DNA from: Varroa destructor
Lineage: Eukaryota; Arthropoda; Arachnida; Mesostigmata; Varroidae
Assembly: GCF_002443255.2 (NCBI RefSeq)
Contig: NW_019211459.1
Span: 20,319,540 to 20,383,539, forward strand
Reading direction: 5' to 3'
Length of the DNA: 64,000 nucleotides
The notes under the pieces were generated by a model. It saw only the letters and a list, made by a program, of their open reading frames with translations. It made no database searches and was not told where the DNA came from. This document shows, piece after piece, positions 14,864 to 26,411 of this stretch. Made by a program: the position numbers and the translations under genes. The stretch's first letter is position 1. Each line of letters starts with the position of its first letter.

Positions 14864-17800
14864 GCGTTTCTGTGGCGTGTCTCGAAAACGGACCAAAATG
14901 CCAGCTGGACTGTGCATGATTCTCTTTAAATAATGGCGAATTGGCCATATTAGATCGTGACATGGACGACCTGTAACAGAGAAACTATTACTTTATTATT
15001 ATTAGTATTGATAAGTTATCGTAGCTATAAATTAATTATTAATTCATTCATAGTTCTATTAGTTATTATTAACTAACAAAGGTGTTAATTTTATCACGCT
15101 TTTCGACACTGTTAAATGCAAGGCACAGAAGTGATGCCAAGAAATGTACTTCTGAAGCTTCTGAAACGTTACAGAAACCCACTGATACGCGACCTCTATA
15201 ATGAATGGTTGGAGGTTGTAGTTTCTTACCATAGGAAATCCAGAAGGATTCGGACGGTTCCACGGCTTTAAATCGTCGATAATGACGTTTTGGCATATAA
15301 AACAACGACCTTCGTTCCCATACATTAAAATAATAACTTTCCTAAACTTCTATAAGGTGAATCTTAAATCCATAATAAGTTTATCGTAAGCTTTTACGTG
15401 TAGGTCATAGGTGACGGCGCCATTATACGAAGTGAGGCTGGGCAAGATGGATCTGCAACCCAATGCATCACTATTCCTATTAGGAGAATGCTTCTTGCGC
15501 GTCCCGTCTGGATACAGTCTGGATTTTCGTATCTGTCTCAAGCATATTCCTAGTTTAAAATACCTTCTTATCGGGCGCACTAGCTAAAACCTATTTGTAA
15601 CACACTCATTCTATTTGTATCAACAGCGTCTGCTAAAGTTTCACGTGGCGAAAGCGACTCTTCGTTGGAGTGCGGTCTTTGAACGTATCATGCAGATGCG
15701 CAATGACCCGACCTTATCAATCGAAGATGTCCAGGTATTATCTATAGATGCATTTAATGTATGGACTAATAATATATGCACTACGGGTTGGGTAGTTAAT
15801 CTTTAGGCAAACTTACAAATTATCGTAAAAAGTGCACAAGCTAAAAAGCTTTTTTGCGGCTGCAATTAGCATCTTGATCGGTAAAATTGACACTGGATCT
15901 TTGGTATTTATTGATACCTTTTTTACGCTTTGTCCCGACAGATCTTGGATAGAATCCTTGACAGATTTCGAGGACGTTCGGCTGACAGGGCCACTATTGG
16001 TTAATAGAAAAATTGGATTTCGAGTAGAATCATCCAAAGCTTGACGTAACGTATTTCTATCGATGTAGTTCGCCGCATCGTAAATCTCTGTATAGCTATA
16101 AGGGTGAAATTTCTATCGAAAAGCTTTGAACAGACCAATCTCTATGGTACACAGTCCAGCACGGTTACTATTCAAAACAGTCGCCTACTGCTTACTCACT
16201 GCTTACCTTTGGTACAAATCTAGAGCATTTTATAAATTCTAATATGATTTGACTAGTTTTCAAAATCAGTGTTCTATGGAACACATTTGAAAATCTGTGG
16301 CGATGGGTAGCGATACTAATCTTTTTTTTTATATATATATATATATATTTATTTTATTATATATCTAAGTCCTTCTTTCTCATTGCGACGTGTGCAGTTT
16401 CAAGCTCATATGGTAAACTTAAAGGTAAAAAATCGACTGTAATTAGAAAAGTTTAAACTTAGCAAAAATCGATGCATCGAGAGTCATTGAACCCGACTCG
16501 AGCCAAATGAAAGGGTCAAATTTAAAAAGTTTGTCTACTTCTCAGATTTGATGGACGTTCGAAAAAAAACAAATTCAGTAAAAAAAAAATGCCCTAGTGC
16601 ATAATGGTAAATATGTTAGGGTATTCGATTCGTTTGAAAGAAAATTCAATAGAATATCTATTCTCGTGAGGTTATCTCTCTACAAAGCTTTGTTGCAAAG
16701 TTTTAGCAATGAGTGAGGCTCAAGGACCAGAAGAGTGCATTTTTATGCGTCACTGCTTACAACATTTGTAAATAGACCTGGTAAATTAATAATGTGCATG
16801 ACTGCAGACCAGTTCTTATATCGCCCTTTTGAAAAATAAACGTTTTCTAAAAACAAGCTTGCTTCCGCCCAAATAAAGGCACTTCCTTAAGGTCAGTTTT
16901 TACAGAATTGAGTAAGATATTATATGGAAAATAGCTGTTGTCGAAACCCGGGTCGCATAATAATGACGTGAACAGGTGATCCGACGTACAATATAAGCTA
17001 AAAACATATCTGTTCGAAAGATTTTCGACTTCAGTGGTTTGTACGAACTTGTGTTGAGGGTTTTGCAGGTATCCGATACATCACTAGAAGAAGTTTTTCT
17101 CACATTTGCACGCAAACGCGATTTCACATTGGGCGCTATTACCAACCAGCGCACTGAGGATATGTCTAAGGGAAAGCCACGTCCCAGTAAAACAGATGTA
17201 CGTAAATACATAACGATTTTTTACTACTTGCAGCTACGCAAATGAAGCAAAGGGGAGAACTGGGTCTCATAATGCCACCGAGTTTGTGCTCATGGCAGGT
17301 AGTGTCATTCAAATATGCTCTAATTACTGACTAACCGTGTCATGTTTTGCCTTATAGCTAATGAAATTCATCATATTGCCCTCATCCAAATGACGCAAGC
17401 AAGGTACGGTCCTAAATATGTGTATATATATATAAACTTGTTCACAGGAAACAGAATGGTCAGAGGCAGAACGTGAAAGTACGCGTGAGGATCGTTCGAA
17501 TTCAGACTTTCCTGATACAGTCACTATAGAGGTACGGAACAATGCAGTCCTGGAAGTTAATAACATAATAATAACATAATTTTTTTCGAATACCTTCGTT
17601 GACTGTCTAGTATCGCGCTCCTTAAACAGCAGCCCACACGTTTAGTGTACGATGTACGTACTTCACACTAGGTAGATGCCCACCTGTTTCTCCGTTGTGT
17701 TTACAGCGGAAGATTATCGTGAGTGTCTGAATGGCCACAGAGCACTGCCCTTGCAGACCAATCCAGAAATTAACGGCATTTTATGACGAAGAACGTCACG

Positions 17801-20800
17801 TTATGTTGCCGTATTGGCCCTTCCGCAGTATCTTCCATACAAATCAGCCGATAGCAGCTTCATCATTTCGATCGGGTGCAAACGCATTACAATTATGCTT
17901 TTTGATGAACGAAGTGGTACTATAACACACCTTATATAGCAATTCTTGAGAATGACTCCACCAGTGGCGACTGCCTCGAATGATTGAGAACTGAAAAGCC
18001 CCTCTTTGCATTTTCTGCGGATGATTATTTTGAATTTCTATGGGTGTTCCTCTCGAATAATATCCGTAGCGCCCTGGTAATGAGCAGTGCTAGCGATAGC
18101 AAGATGCATGACATCGTCAAAAAACTCTATTCTACGGGAATTCAGGATCCTGTGAACGCAGCAGTGAGTATTTTGCTTTTTGTTATCAAAGGAGACCTAA
18201 GTACACGGTGTATCCATTTGGATATAGTAGAAGCCTCATATAACCATATTGACAGAAAGCGAGATACGGCTCTGCCGCCTCCGCAGCGTGAGTATGGAAC
18301 TGCATGTATCTTTCGATTATCTCTTTCAAGCGTGACGGTTTTGTTGAAAGCAACTGCAATGATAGACCGTCAACTGTAAGTATAAAACGTGCTAGCAAAA
18401 AGGCTAAGCCATCTGACCTGACCACCTTAAATCTCTGTATGATTTTTCTTCCGAAGTTACTTAGAAAGCTCTTTGGATACATCAGGATTCTGAGGACACA
18501 TTGGTGGTTAAACAGCGACCTTAACAACGAATATCCTTACCTGTGCTTCGCGGCCTAAATTGGCGCGGATATAGATCGACTTCCTCTGAGACATGCTAAC
18601 AATGGTCGGAAGGACAAGATACGTTTAGGTGAAGATTGCGATGACCCTATCGAAGCCAGTACAGCGCTATTTTTTTGACCACATGTTCTTAGTGTCAGTC
18701 TAACAAGTTGTTATATACTGTGTTTTCTTATTTCAACTTGACACTTCGCAGCCGTTTTTAGAAAGCTCGAGCCCATCGACGCCCGAGGACGAACAATTGT
18801 CAACCAGCCGTATTAATGAAATGTACAGCCAAAGCCCATCCAGGCTCATCAGTTCAGGCCTTAAAGAAGGACAGTCCCTTTTAACCAGTATGGAGGCTCG
18901 GGATATGGTTGACAATGAGATCAAGAGTAGCAGCCTTGACATTCGTCCTCCTTACTTTCGAAGGGTATAACTTTCCAAAAATATCGTTAGAACTAAATTT
19001 TGTTCAATATTCAAGCTTGTCTTTGTTAACACAAGGTACATGCAGAAACGCGTTGGCGAACCTACAAGTTACCGATTAACTTCTTGCACTTGGCATCGTA
19101 CAGCAGCTTATTCGTATGTGTGTACATTATATATATATATATATATATATATATGAGTCAGCCGCTAAGATTTGTTAATGTGCGCAAACGTGTTACGTTT
19201 TCAGCGTGAACCCAAGCTGAAAACAGTGCACGATAAAAAGAGGCGGCCACGCGAATCCACCGGTCGATCACAGGAACGTCATGATCAGGATCATGATTCT
19301 CTCATTCTGCATCCGATATCACCTTTCAAAATAAACGACGACGACAATATGCGCAGTTCCCTGAGCGTAAAGCATCTTCCATCCGTAGTGTACCCTTATG
19401 TCAAGTTACACTGTGGTTTATTTAAGGAGCTATTGAAACACGCTAGTATATCATGTATAGGTAACACTTATGATCAATTTTTATAGATTTTTTCATCCAT
19501 ATCCGGTAATGTTTCTACGGAGTTTGAAATTGGTTTTTGTTATCGTTGTTCCAGTTAAGTATGACCCAGAGGGGAAGTAAATCGTTCCACGCAAGGAGCC
19601 CACATCTTCACAATACCGATGATGCTTTTATGGACCAAGATGTAGGTGATTGGAAGTTAGCTCGTGTGCAACATGCAATATGCATAAATATGCGGTATCG
19701 TGTTTACCTACAGAGCTTAAAACCTACAAACAAAAATGTAAGGTGTACAAATCTAGGCATAGACACTACGTTTCGTGCTGGCAGAATCAGTCGTCTGAAA
19801 CAATAATTAGCCGCAGCATAGGACGTGAACCTTTAAATAATTACAATGGACAGGTCCGCGCCTAATACGTAAAATTTGGTGCTTATTAATTGTTTTAGAA
19901 GTTTTGTTTGCGCCTACGTCATAGTTGATGGGCTTAATGACCTATTTAGGCCATAGCAAAAAAAGCGACGCATTAAGGGTTTGCTATTTCCTGTATTCGA
20001 CTTGTATTAGAAAATTAGCCTCTTATGCGTGAAGCACCTGTAAAGATGTGGAAGATAGGGAAGAAAATAGGAGAAAAATCGAACCCGAGTAAATTCAATT
20101 TTTTTTTACCTAACAAAAAACCGAATTTTCAAAACATGCATTATGTATTCGCTGCCAGCTTCCACGACCTTTTCACATAACTCAACCAAATGGTTTCTCC
20201 ACCTTCTGGAAGATCTGGTGTTGAACCCGTCAGTCAGTCAGTCAGTCAGATTTTAAGATCTTTTTCGCTGTAAAATGTACGATCACTCTGTTTGCTAGTA
20301 ATCATAAAAAAAACAATTGTTTGTCGAAGCATAGTATGGGCAATACTGCGATTGCAGAAAAAGCAGTTGGTCAGGCTCTTCCTTGGACAATCTTTTGCAT
20401 ATGCGGCATAGCGTTGTCATGGAGAAGGTCTACCAAGCCTGCTAAGTAGCGTTATTCATCCAACAAGACTGGACCATATACAGATCGTTGTAAACCGTTT
20501 TGTTCTCCTCAAGCATTTTTTTAGTATTGAAGACCCCTCCAGGCCACCGAACATAAATTAGTTTGTTACGATGGTGGTCCGGTTCAGCTCTGGACTTGTT
20601 TCACGGAGCCGCTTTTTTTGTTTGCTGCATATTGACGGAGGGATACCACTTTTAGTCACCGGTGAGAATTCTGATTGTCATAGTGACTGCGTGTCGCCCG
20701 GCGTCGGAAGAGATGTCGAGCGTTAATGAAAAGCCATGTTTCCTTAAGTCCATGGCACAAACCGGCGTAGATATATATTCCATGTACCCGACAATAGTTC

Positions 20801-21419
20801 AGTTAAAAAAAATTGCATGGATTATATTCAGCCTAATACTTCAACTTAAGTATTACGAAGTGTACTCAGCTAAATTGCTAAAACCGTATCATGTGTTCAA
20901 TGATAGAGCCTATATAACACACATTTTTTTTTAGATCGGGCACGACATTTTTACTACTTGCTTTAATTGATTTAATAAGACAAAAATGGCTCGAGCGATG
21001 ATTCCGGAAATTGCCGAAGCAATAATTTTGAGAGGCAAGCATTGGCGAGCAGAGGTTTTTCAGAATTTCAAATTTCGATTTTTTTTCCAAAGTGTATGAA
21101 TTGCCCCCAGGTGCATAGTGCGACCAACTACTCTTTAATGAACACAGTTTAGCGACACTTTTCTTTTTTTGTAAGTTCTAGCTACATTTTTAGTGACGAT
21201 GAAATGCCCCGAGTAGCCTCGCGTGGCTACCAATCTAAACAACTTAAATAACGGAACCACAGTCTCAATCGACACATATGCAACATAGCGATGATAAATG
21301 TATTGCACACTTTGCGTTTACTCTATTTACAGACGGACAGTTCAACATCGTCGTCCCTCTTGTCGAATAATATCGGACAACAACGTACACATCTTCCCAT
21401 ATCGTATGGAGCAGACTAA
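55..21419 (+). CDS. ABCA-family ABC transporter, C-terminal half (5' end outside window)
   Basis: Full-size ABCA transporters are membrane ATPases that move lipids or sterols. Only the second half is seen here: TMD2, NBD2 and the tail. Exons in phase: 55-91 (tentative), 364-448, 757-874, 2682-2847, 3307-3549, 4401-4501, 5964-6114, 6488-6564, 8925-9047, 9527-9680, 10501-10734, 12362-13260, 15627-15734, 17069-17197, 17448-17531, 18752-18964, 19205-19366, 19555-19641 and 21333-21419. Together they give 1085 codons plus stop. All junctions are GT-AG. Donors are weak after 4501 (GTTCGT) and 9680 (GTCTGT). The linker before TMD2 reads LNTVRLCALLRKR, like the usual stretch between NBD1 and TMD2, so NBD1 should lie left of base 1. 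The tail exons are joined by phase and composition rather than homology and are less certain than the NBD. Which ABCA subfamily this is cannot be decided. Confidence 0.88.
757..10734 (+). CDS. ABCA second transmembrane domain (exons 3-11 of this window)
   Basis: These nine exons encode the membrane half of the transporter. The 757-874 exon holds the first helix (REWRIVFYVGLVPALATVLY). The 2682-2847 and 3307-3549 exons encode a large non-membrane loop of about 135 residues, with PIGFVTERQDAVIARF and an NATVIVTNVYP segment. The 4401-4501 exon has the next helix and an EERVLKLKL motif that continues across the splice into VQIMTGLPRWIYVASN. This corresponds to the conserved ABCA 'ER..KAK..Q...G....Y' stretch. 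Further helices lie in 5964-6114, 6488-6564, 8925-9047 and 9527-9680. The 10501-10734 exon has an extracellular Cys-rich patch (CPNGGADICYAG) and the last helix before the NBD. Joining 6564 directly to 8925 keeps phase and gives the expected helix order. Confidence 0.82.
12362..13260 (+). CDS. ABCA exon encoding nucleotide-binding domain 2
   Basis: This large exon carries an almost complete ABC ATPase domain, which binds and hydrolyses ATP on the cytosolic side. In order: an aromatic A-loop region (LTKYYGEFLAV), Walker A GVNGAGKTT starting at 12568, the Q-loop YCPQQNIL, the ABC signature YSGGTKRKLSF near 12865, Walker B LLLLDEPTTGIDP near 12925, and the switch histidine in LLTSHSMDECEALC near 13039. 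The YSGG-type signature and 'TTTLGMLT' after Walker A are typical of ABCA proteins. All catalytic residues are present, so the domain should be active. The exon begins after CAG at 12361 and ends at CAG|GTGACG. The domain is completed by the 15627-15734 exon and by TSLEEVFLTFARK in the 17069-17197 exon. Confidence 0.96.
14832..14860. repeat. (TA)n microsatellite
   Basis: About 14 TA units in the ABCA intron after the NBD exon. Similar runs lie at 16330-16347 and 19127-19154 in other ABCA introns. Confidence 0.9.
17069..21419 (+). CDS. ABCA C-terminal end of NBD2 and long polar tail
   Basis: The first exon (17069-17197) starts with VSDTSLEEVFLTF, the conserved end of ABCA nucleotide-binding domains. 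About 230 further residues follow in six phase-compatible exons. They are low-complexity and rich in Ser, Asp, Glu, Arg and Gln, for example ETEWSEAERESTREDRS, PFLESSSPSTPEDEQLSTS, a basic DKKRRPRESTGRS and TDSSTSSSLLSNN. The final exon ends in GAD followed by TAA at 21417. No membrane helix or known domain is visible, and the tail is probably disordered and cytosolic. Alternative ends exist: the exon ending at 18964 runs straight into a stop (GTATAA), so an unspliced or shorter form would stop at 18970. Confidence 0.65.
17704..18170 (+). pseudogene. Possible decayed coding patch in an ABCA intron, unrecognised
   Basis: Between ABCA exons there are protein-like stretches in shifting frames: AEDYRECLNGHRALPLQTN near 17704, FIISIGCKRITIMLFDERSG near 17850, and a 131-codon open frame at 17984-18379 containing DSKMHDIVKKLYSTGIQDPV. 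No domain is recognised. It may be a relic of a transposon or duplicated exon, or chance. Confidence 0.2.
20230..20249. repeat. (CAGT)n microsatellite
   Basis: Five tandem CAGT units in the last ABCA intron, about 100 bp from the mariner relic. Confidence 0.9.
20335..20690 (-). mobile_element. Decayed mariner-type transposase fragment
   Basis: Read on the minus strand, the segment gives pieces of a Tc1/mariner transposase in several frames. ILTGD followed by KW (near 20660) matches the first catalytic Asp region, TGDEKW, of mariners. RLRETSPELNRTT follows, then an ENKTVYNDLY piece matching the 'P..TINS.LY' region, then VDLLHDNAMPHMQKIVQ (near 20400) matching the second catalytic Asp motif 'LLHDNARPH'. 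Frameshifts and stop codons break it, so it cannot encode a working enzyme. It sits in the last intron of the ABCA gene, antisense to it. I could not identify terminal inverted repeats. Confidence 0.8.
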
Positions 21420-21507
21420 TGTCTCCAAAAAACACGGACAAAGCCACCGAAATGGTCGGAGAATATTGCTAACAATTGAATTACTCATATATAAATATAA
21501 ATTATGG

Positions 21508-21513
21508 AATAAA
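21508..21513 (+). terminator. Polyadenylation signal of the ABCA gene
   Basis: A canonical AATAAA lies 89 bp after the ABCA stop codon. It supports 21333-21419 as the terminal coding exon. Confidence 0.65.
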
Positions 21514-21519
21514 GTTTTA

Positions 21520-24500
21520 CTTTGAATTTGCCCGAAAGTATTTGTTGTGCATAGCAACGTGTCTTCTACAAGTTGAAACAGAACGTTTAATAGATGCGGT
21601 AAGCGTCATATCCTCCAACACCAAATACAGCCAGTGAGGCACCTGTACCCTTGCAAATGACGAAAACATGTTAAGAAGTCATCCATGGAGTCACTGTATG
21701 ATGTTAGGACTTCAGCGTGATTCGTCGTTGCCGTTGGAGTGGTGTATGGAAATACGTTAGCTAGATCTTCCTCTAGTTCAAAAAAATAGTAACCAAATTC
21801 AAGGGTGACTGATGATGACGAAGAGGCGTCGCGTAAATATGAGTAAAAATTATATCAGTATAAGCGGCTGTGAACAGAAAAAGATGATCTAATTTAGCCT
21901 GTCACCATGACAAATTTGAGGAGACTGTGAAAGAATTAATGTCATCATTGCAGCAAACGTGAGAGGATTTTATCTGAATATTGTACTTGGATAATTTTAT
22001 TGAGCATTCTCTTAGAAGAATACAATTAATTATAATTTGACATATTAAATAAAATATCTGCAGAAGGGGAGCTTAAATCCTATACAGTAATCGGGCATTT
22101 TAATAGAAGAAAAAACTAAATGACAAATAATTCACAATAAAATTTTAAATTTGATGCATCAGTCTGTCAGTTTAATTAATTTTAACGATTATGTCATTTT
22201 TTTCGAAATCAAACTTTGTTTGGAAGTGTGTCAAAAAATTTAAGCTGTAAGTAACTTTTAATTTATTCATTGTCGAAGGGCCTTAATATCCATTTCGTGC
22301 TCGTGTTTTGCGTCTCCAACTACATTATTTTTTCTTAGCGAACACAGCAACGAGCTCCAATTGAAAGTGCTAGATAAACCAAGGAGATCGATGAAAAGGA
22401 CACAGCCATTGAAGACGAGCTTTCAGTAACCTAAGCTGTCGCTGCTTCTGCCCCAGACGGGTGGCTTCTCGAATTCGAAACAATCGCTCGAGGCCAACTT
22501 GGACCGCTTACCTGCCCTTCTGTACCCGCTCACGCCACTACCATACCATCACACGAAGCATTGATCTGTCATAATCTATTGTCGTCACATCTGAAGGATC
22601 GCGATCAGTTCTGTCAAACTACGTTTTCACATAAAGGTAACCATATAGAATGAAGACCTTCAGTATACGCGAATCGGACGTCAGCAGGCAAGTGATTTTC
22701 GAACAGTCAGCGAGCCAGCGGGTGTAATACGGAAATTCACGCCTACGATTTTACACGTCACGAGTGTGCAGCGTTGACATTCGCGCTTAAGGCTCTTTTT
22801 GGCTGTGCCTAATTCCGAAGTGTTTCGGCGGCGGGCCGGTCATATCCTAGATAACTGAATATAAGCCATAGGTTATAATCAAATAGTATGGCAGACGGTA
22901 CGGAAGCTTAAATTTTCCCTGAATTTTACTTCAGACTTTGTTTGTTATTTTTGTTCACATGTGATCGTTTATGGATGTCTCAGACATTAAAAGGGAAGTT
23001 TCTACACGTAAATAACCACGAACGTTTCAAACGACAGTTTTACTGTAAGGAAATAGTTCGGTTACAAAAAACAGCTAATTTGGTCAATAGGTGGTGTGTG
23101 GTTAGCTGTGAATAGAACTATTCATCCTCATAATCTATTATCTATATCGATATTTGTTATATTGTAATTTGAACGTAAGTTGTGTAAAAATCTGTAAGTG
23201 GCATTGAGACGTCCCAACAATTCGATCAGGTAAACAATGACGCGTAACATCTCCCTTTTTTAGGGGAAAGGTTAGACGTTGTCTGCCGAATCTTTCGGCA
23301 GGCACTGATCTTTTCTATCAACTCAAAACCTTTGACCTGTGCTGTTAGGAGCAAACCCAGTCATTTTAGGAAGTCCAAAAAAGCCTGCATAGGTCTACTG
23401 TAGGAAACATACATGAGTTGTGCCAGCACACCACTTAACCTGACGATGTCCTTGGGACCGCAGCTGATCAGATTTGATTCGAGTGGGGATGTCAAGCTAT
23501 TTTATTTTGATATAGGTTTAACTGAACAGGCGACTTCAAAGGTCCATGGATAGAGATGCCTATGTGTAAAGCAACACTTCTTCAGATCAATTTAGATTAT
23601 CCTAAAATTCTCCACACACATCTCCAAAAAACATTGATAATCGTAACAATCGTAACTTTTTATTGTTACTCAACGTCCGGAACGACATCAAATTATCGAG
23701 GTCAGTGAAGGCGCTTCAACTAGGTCAGATGGTTGCACCCTGGCGGCTTAATGCCAGTCTCACGCGAGCTAGAGGTTACAACTTCATGATTTTGCGTGTA
23801 TTAGCAGAAGACAGCACAATGGTAGAAGTACGCTAACGGATGCTGCGGTTGCACCGACATATGCGAATTGTCAAGTGCCATATCTAATAGAGGATATTTT
23901 ACACAAATCCCGCCACGGCTATTACCGAAATCAGGACATCAAAATCGGACACAACCCCCGAAATCGGACACAGCCCCACCAATTCCCATTGGCGATACGT
24001 GCGCTCATGAGCATGCAGTTACGGACCCTGGTCACACTTTCAATACAGAACACTTAAGTCGTGCGAACACAAACTGAAGTCGTTTCCGAGACCGCAAAAG
24101 ACCACTGAAATCGCTATGCTCGATACGTATCAATCGAATTTTTTATTATATTGAATATTATAATATTGAATTATCGAACTTTATTTAAAGTTCGATAATA
24201 ATAAAAGATCGATTCCAAACGCTATTCATGAAGCGTTTGGTATCGAATTGATTCAGGTGCACTAGTTTTTGCAGCTTACAGAGAGAGACCACTAGCATTC
24301 TAAGTTGAAATGTAACTTAGAATCTTACTTAGCAAGCCTTAGATCAGTTATTTTCTGCTCGGTTCACGTTCGTGTATGCTTCCTATATAACAACTAGTAG
24401 ATACATCTATAGTATTAAAAATGTTGGGCTTTGTAAATTTTATTAATCTAGGAGGAAACTGCACTTGTCTTGTCTATTTTACTTACGAGTACTATACTCA

Positions 24501-25770
24501 TGAAGGGGCCATAAGTGATAGCAAGATAAATAGCCAGTTTGCGGTATTTACCATTGAACGCAGGACAAAGAAGTCACGATGAATGCAGGCGGATCATTGG
24601 TGACTTCAGCACACGCAGGATTTATATTTTCTTGAGGCGATAGATGGCGCTAGCATAGGGTCGATGAATTTATCTAGCTGGAACTTAACCCAAATGCGTG
24701 CTTTAGCGCCGGGCGCGCGCTTCGTTGATGCTAAAGTGGTGATTCGGTCCACTCAGTCATGGAGTTCAGAGAAGATCCAAGAAACTCCAATATTGTCTAA
24801 TTTACAGTTTTCTAAAAAAAAAATGCTGCCGATTTTTTTGTGAAAACGAATGAATGTATTACCGCGTTCCAACTCTGATTTAATCGCTTTTCAATTTAAA
24901 TAGCAAGCCATATTTTCGGAGCCATATTTTCGGGGGTCGGAAAATAGCAACAGGCAATTTTTAAAAACAAAATGTGGCGCAATTAACCCAAGAACTCTCT
25001 GCAAAGCTAGTAGTTCCGGTAATTGTTGTGAATTATGAAATATCGAAAAAGGAGGCGGGTCCCAATGAACCCTTTCACAAACAAAAGAAACAGTGAATTC
25101 TATGCTCCTTGTTCCTTATATACTATATCGTTACCAACGTTGAAAGGTTCCCTAAACGCAAACCAAACCGGTTAGGTCTTGTTTGATGCCACGGAAGCAC
25201 TCATCATTAAAAAATGCTGTACCTCTCTAAGTTATGGGATGAGAAAGGAGTATTATATCATCGGCTACAGAGTTACAGGAAATCATTACACAAACTGACT
25301 CGTATCAGCCATGAAATTAGTAAAGAAAAAGGCCTCAACTGGCTAAGGACCACTAAGGTGATATTACTGATGTCACACCGCATCCTGTGAGCGCTATCGG
25401 GCCTCTAATAAGAAATGCTGCCCCACTCTTGAGTACAGTCCTTGCACTGCTCATCTGATTTATGCTTGCGTTGGCCAAACACTTCCGTAGATGGGCTGAC
25501 AAGTAAAATGTTCCCAAGGATAAGGCCTTTCTTGTTTGTAGAATACATTAGCTGCTAGTGTTTTAGGTAAAAAGTCGTAAAAAGCGGAGAGATTCTATTT
25601 TGACTGAGGTATGTTTATACACCTGAAATAGATGCTTCGGCCAACCTGTTTTAGCATATGGTCAGCCCTAACTAGCTAGCAGCACAAGGGGAACCTGGGC
25701 TAAATAGAAGAGGTATATTATTACTGTTGTACCTAAAAATGAGTTTCGAGAAAATTATTTGCACTTTTAA
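21520..25770. other. Intergenic region between ABCA and the CXXC/C2H2 gene
   Basis: The two genes converge here: ABCA ends from the left and the CXXC/C2H2 gene ends from the right. No open frame long enough or protein-like enough to call was found on either strand. The interval holds an AT-rich palindromic cluster at 24148-24245 and a short direct repeat of GCCATATTTTCGG near 24908. Otherwise it is A/T-biased unique-looking sequence. Confidence 0.6.
24148..24245. repeat. AT-rich cluster of palindromes
   Basis: Three dyads lie side by side. A 14-bp palindrome AATATTATAATATT is at 24154-24167. A 12-bp perfect stem TTATCGAACTTT pairs with AAAGTTCGATAA (24171-24182 and 24187-24198, 4-nt loop). 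A 9-bp stem CCAAACGCT pairs with AGCGTTTGG (24215-24223 and 24232-24240). Sequences related to TATCGAATTG flank the cluster on both sides. It could be a miniature inverted-repeat element or a cruciform-forming site. Confidence 0.6.
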
Positions 25771-25772
25771 CC

Positions 25773-25778
25773 TTTATT
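25773..25778 (-). terminator. Candidate polyadenylation signal of the CXXC/C2H2 gene
   Basis: TTTATT on the plus strand reads AATAAA on the minus strand, about 635 bp beyond the stop codon at 26412. It is the first canonical signal I noticed downstream, so the 3' UTR would be about 0.65 kb. No independent support. Confidence 0.35.
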
Positions 25779-26411
25779 GTTTCATAGTACTTTCCTGGAT
25801 TAAATCCACATCAGGCAATTCATAAATCCTGTCATACCAAAAATGTTTTACTAAGTTCTGCCATCTAAAAATCTGGCTACAAGCTACTTTTCCATCAGTC
25901 GTGAGGAATGGCAGAGGTACCCTACATTGACTTGACCGTTAAGTATTCAGTTTAACTAGCTCATCGGACGAAAAAATAACCGATTAGGTCCTATTCAGCT
26001 TTGTTACGATGTTTAACCAACGCTTTCCACATTGGTCCTTAACTAGACAACATATTTATATATGGTTATGTATTATATTGCTGATTAAATGGATAGCACC
26101 CGAAATCACCATCAGGCAATAGTTTTCAATTTGTTTCATCAGTGCACTATTATAGCAATTTTTTTTTAGCTGAAAATCAAATTTTGCAGAGCCTAGCAAA
26201 TAATGCTTTCGTATATTTGAGTCGGATATATACTTTTGTAATTAGATACAATTAAGTATTTATCTAAACCTTCCCGCTCTTAGGAAGGCCATTTTTCCGT
26301 AGTGTTTTTAAAATTTTTTCGTAGTGCCAAACAAGCACACTAAACGCCGCTCAGATTTAGCAGCAGCAGCAGTAGCATCGTATTAGCGGGATAACAAAGT
26401 TCTTTGATGTT

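Noticed and set aside
15832..16044. 70-codon frame with IDTGS, recalling an aspartic protease
   Set aside because: Only the short DTG-like motif matches, with no flanking retroviral or cellular protease pattern and no neighbouring pol sequence.
18186..18527. 113-codon minus-strand frame in an ABCA intron
   Set aside because: No motif recognised, and it overlaps plus-strand frames of equal quality.
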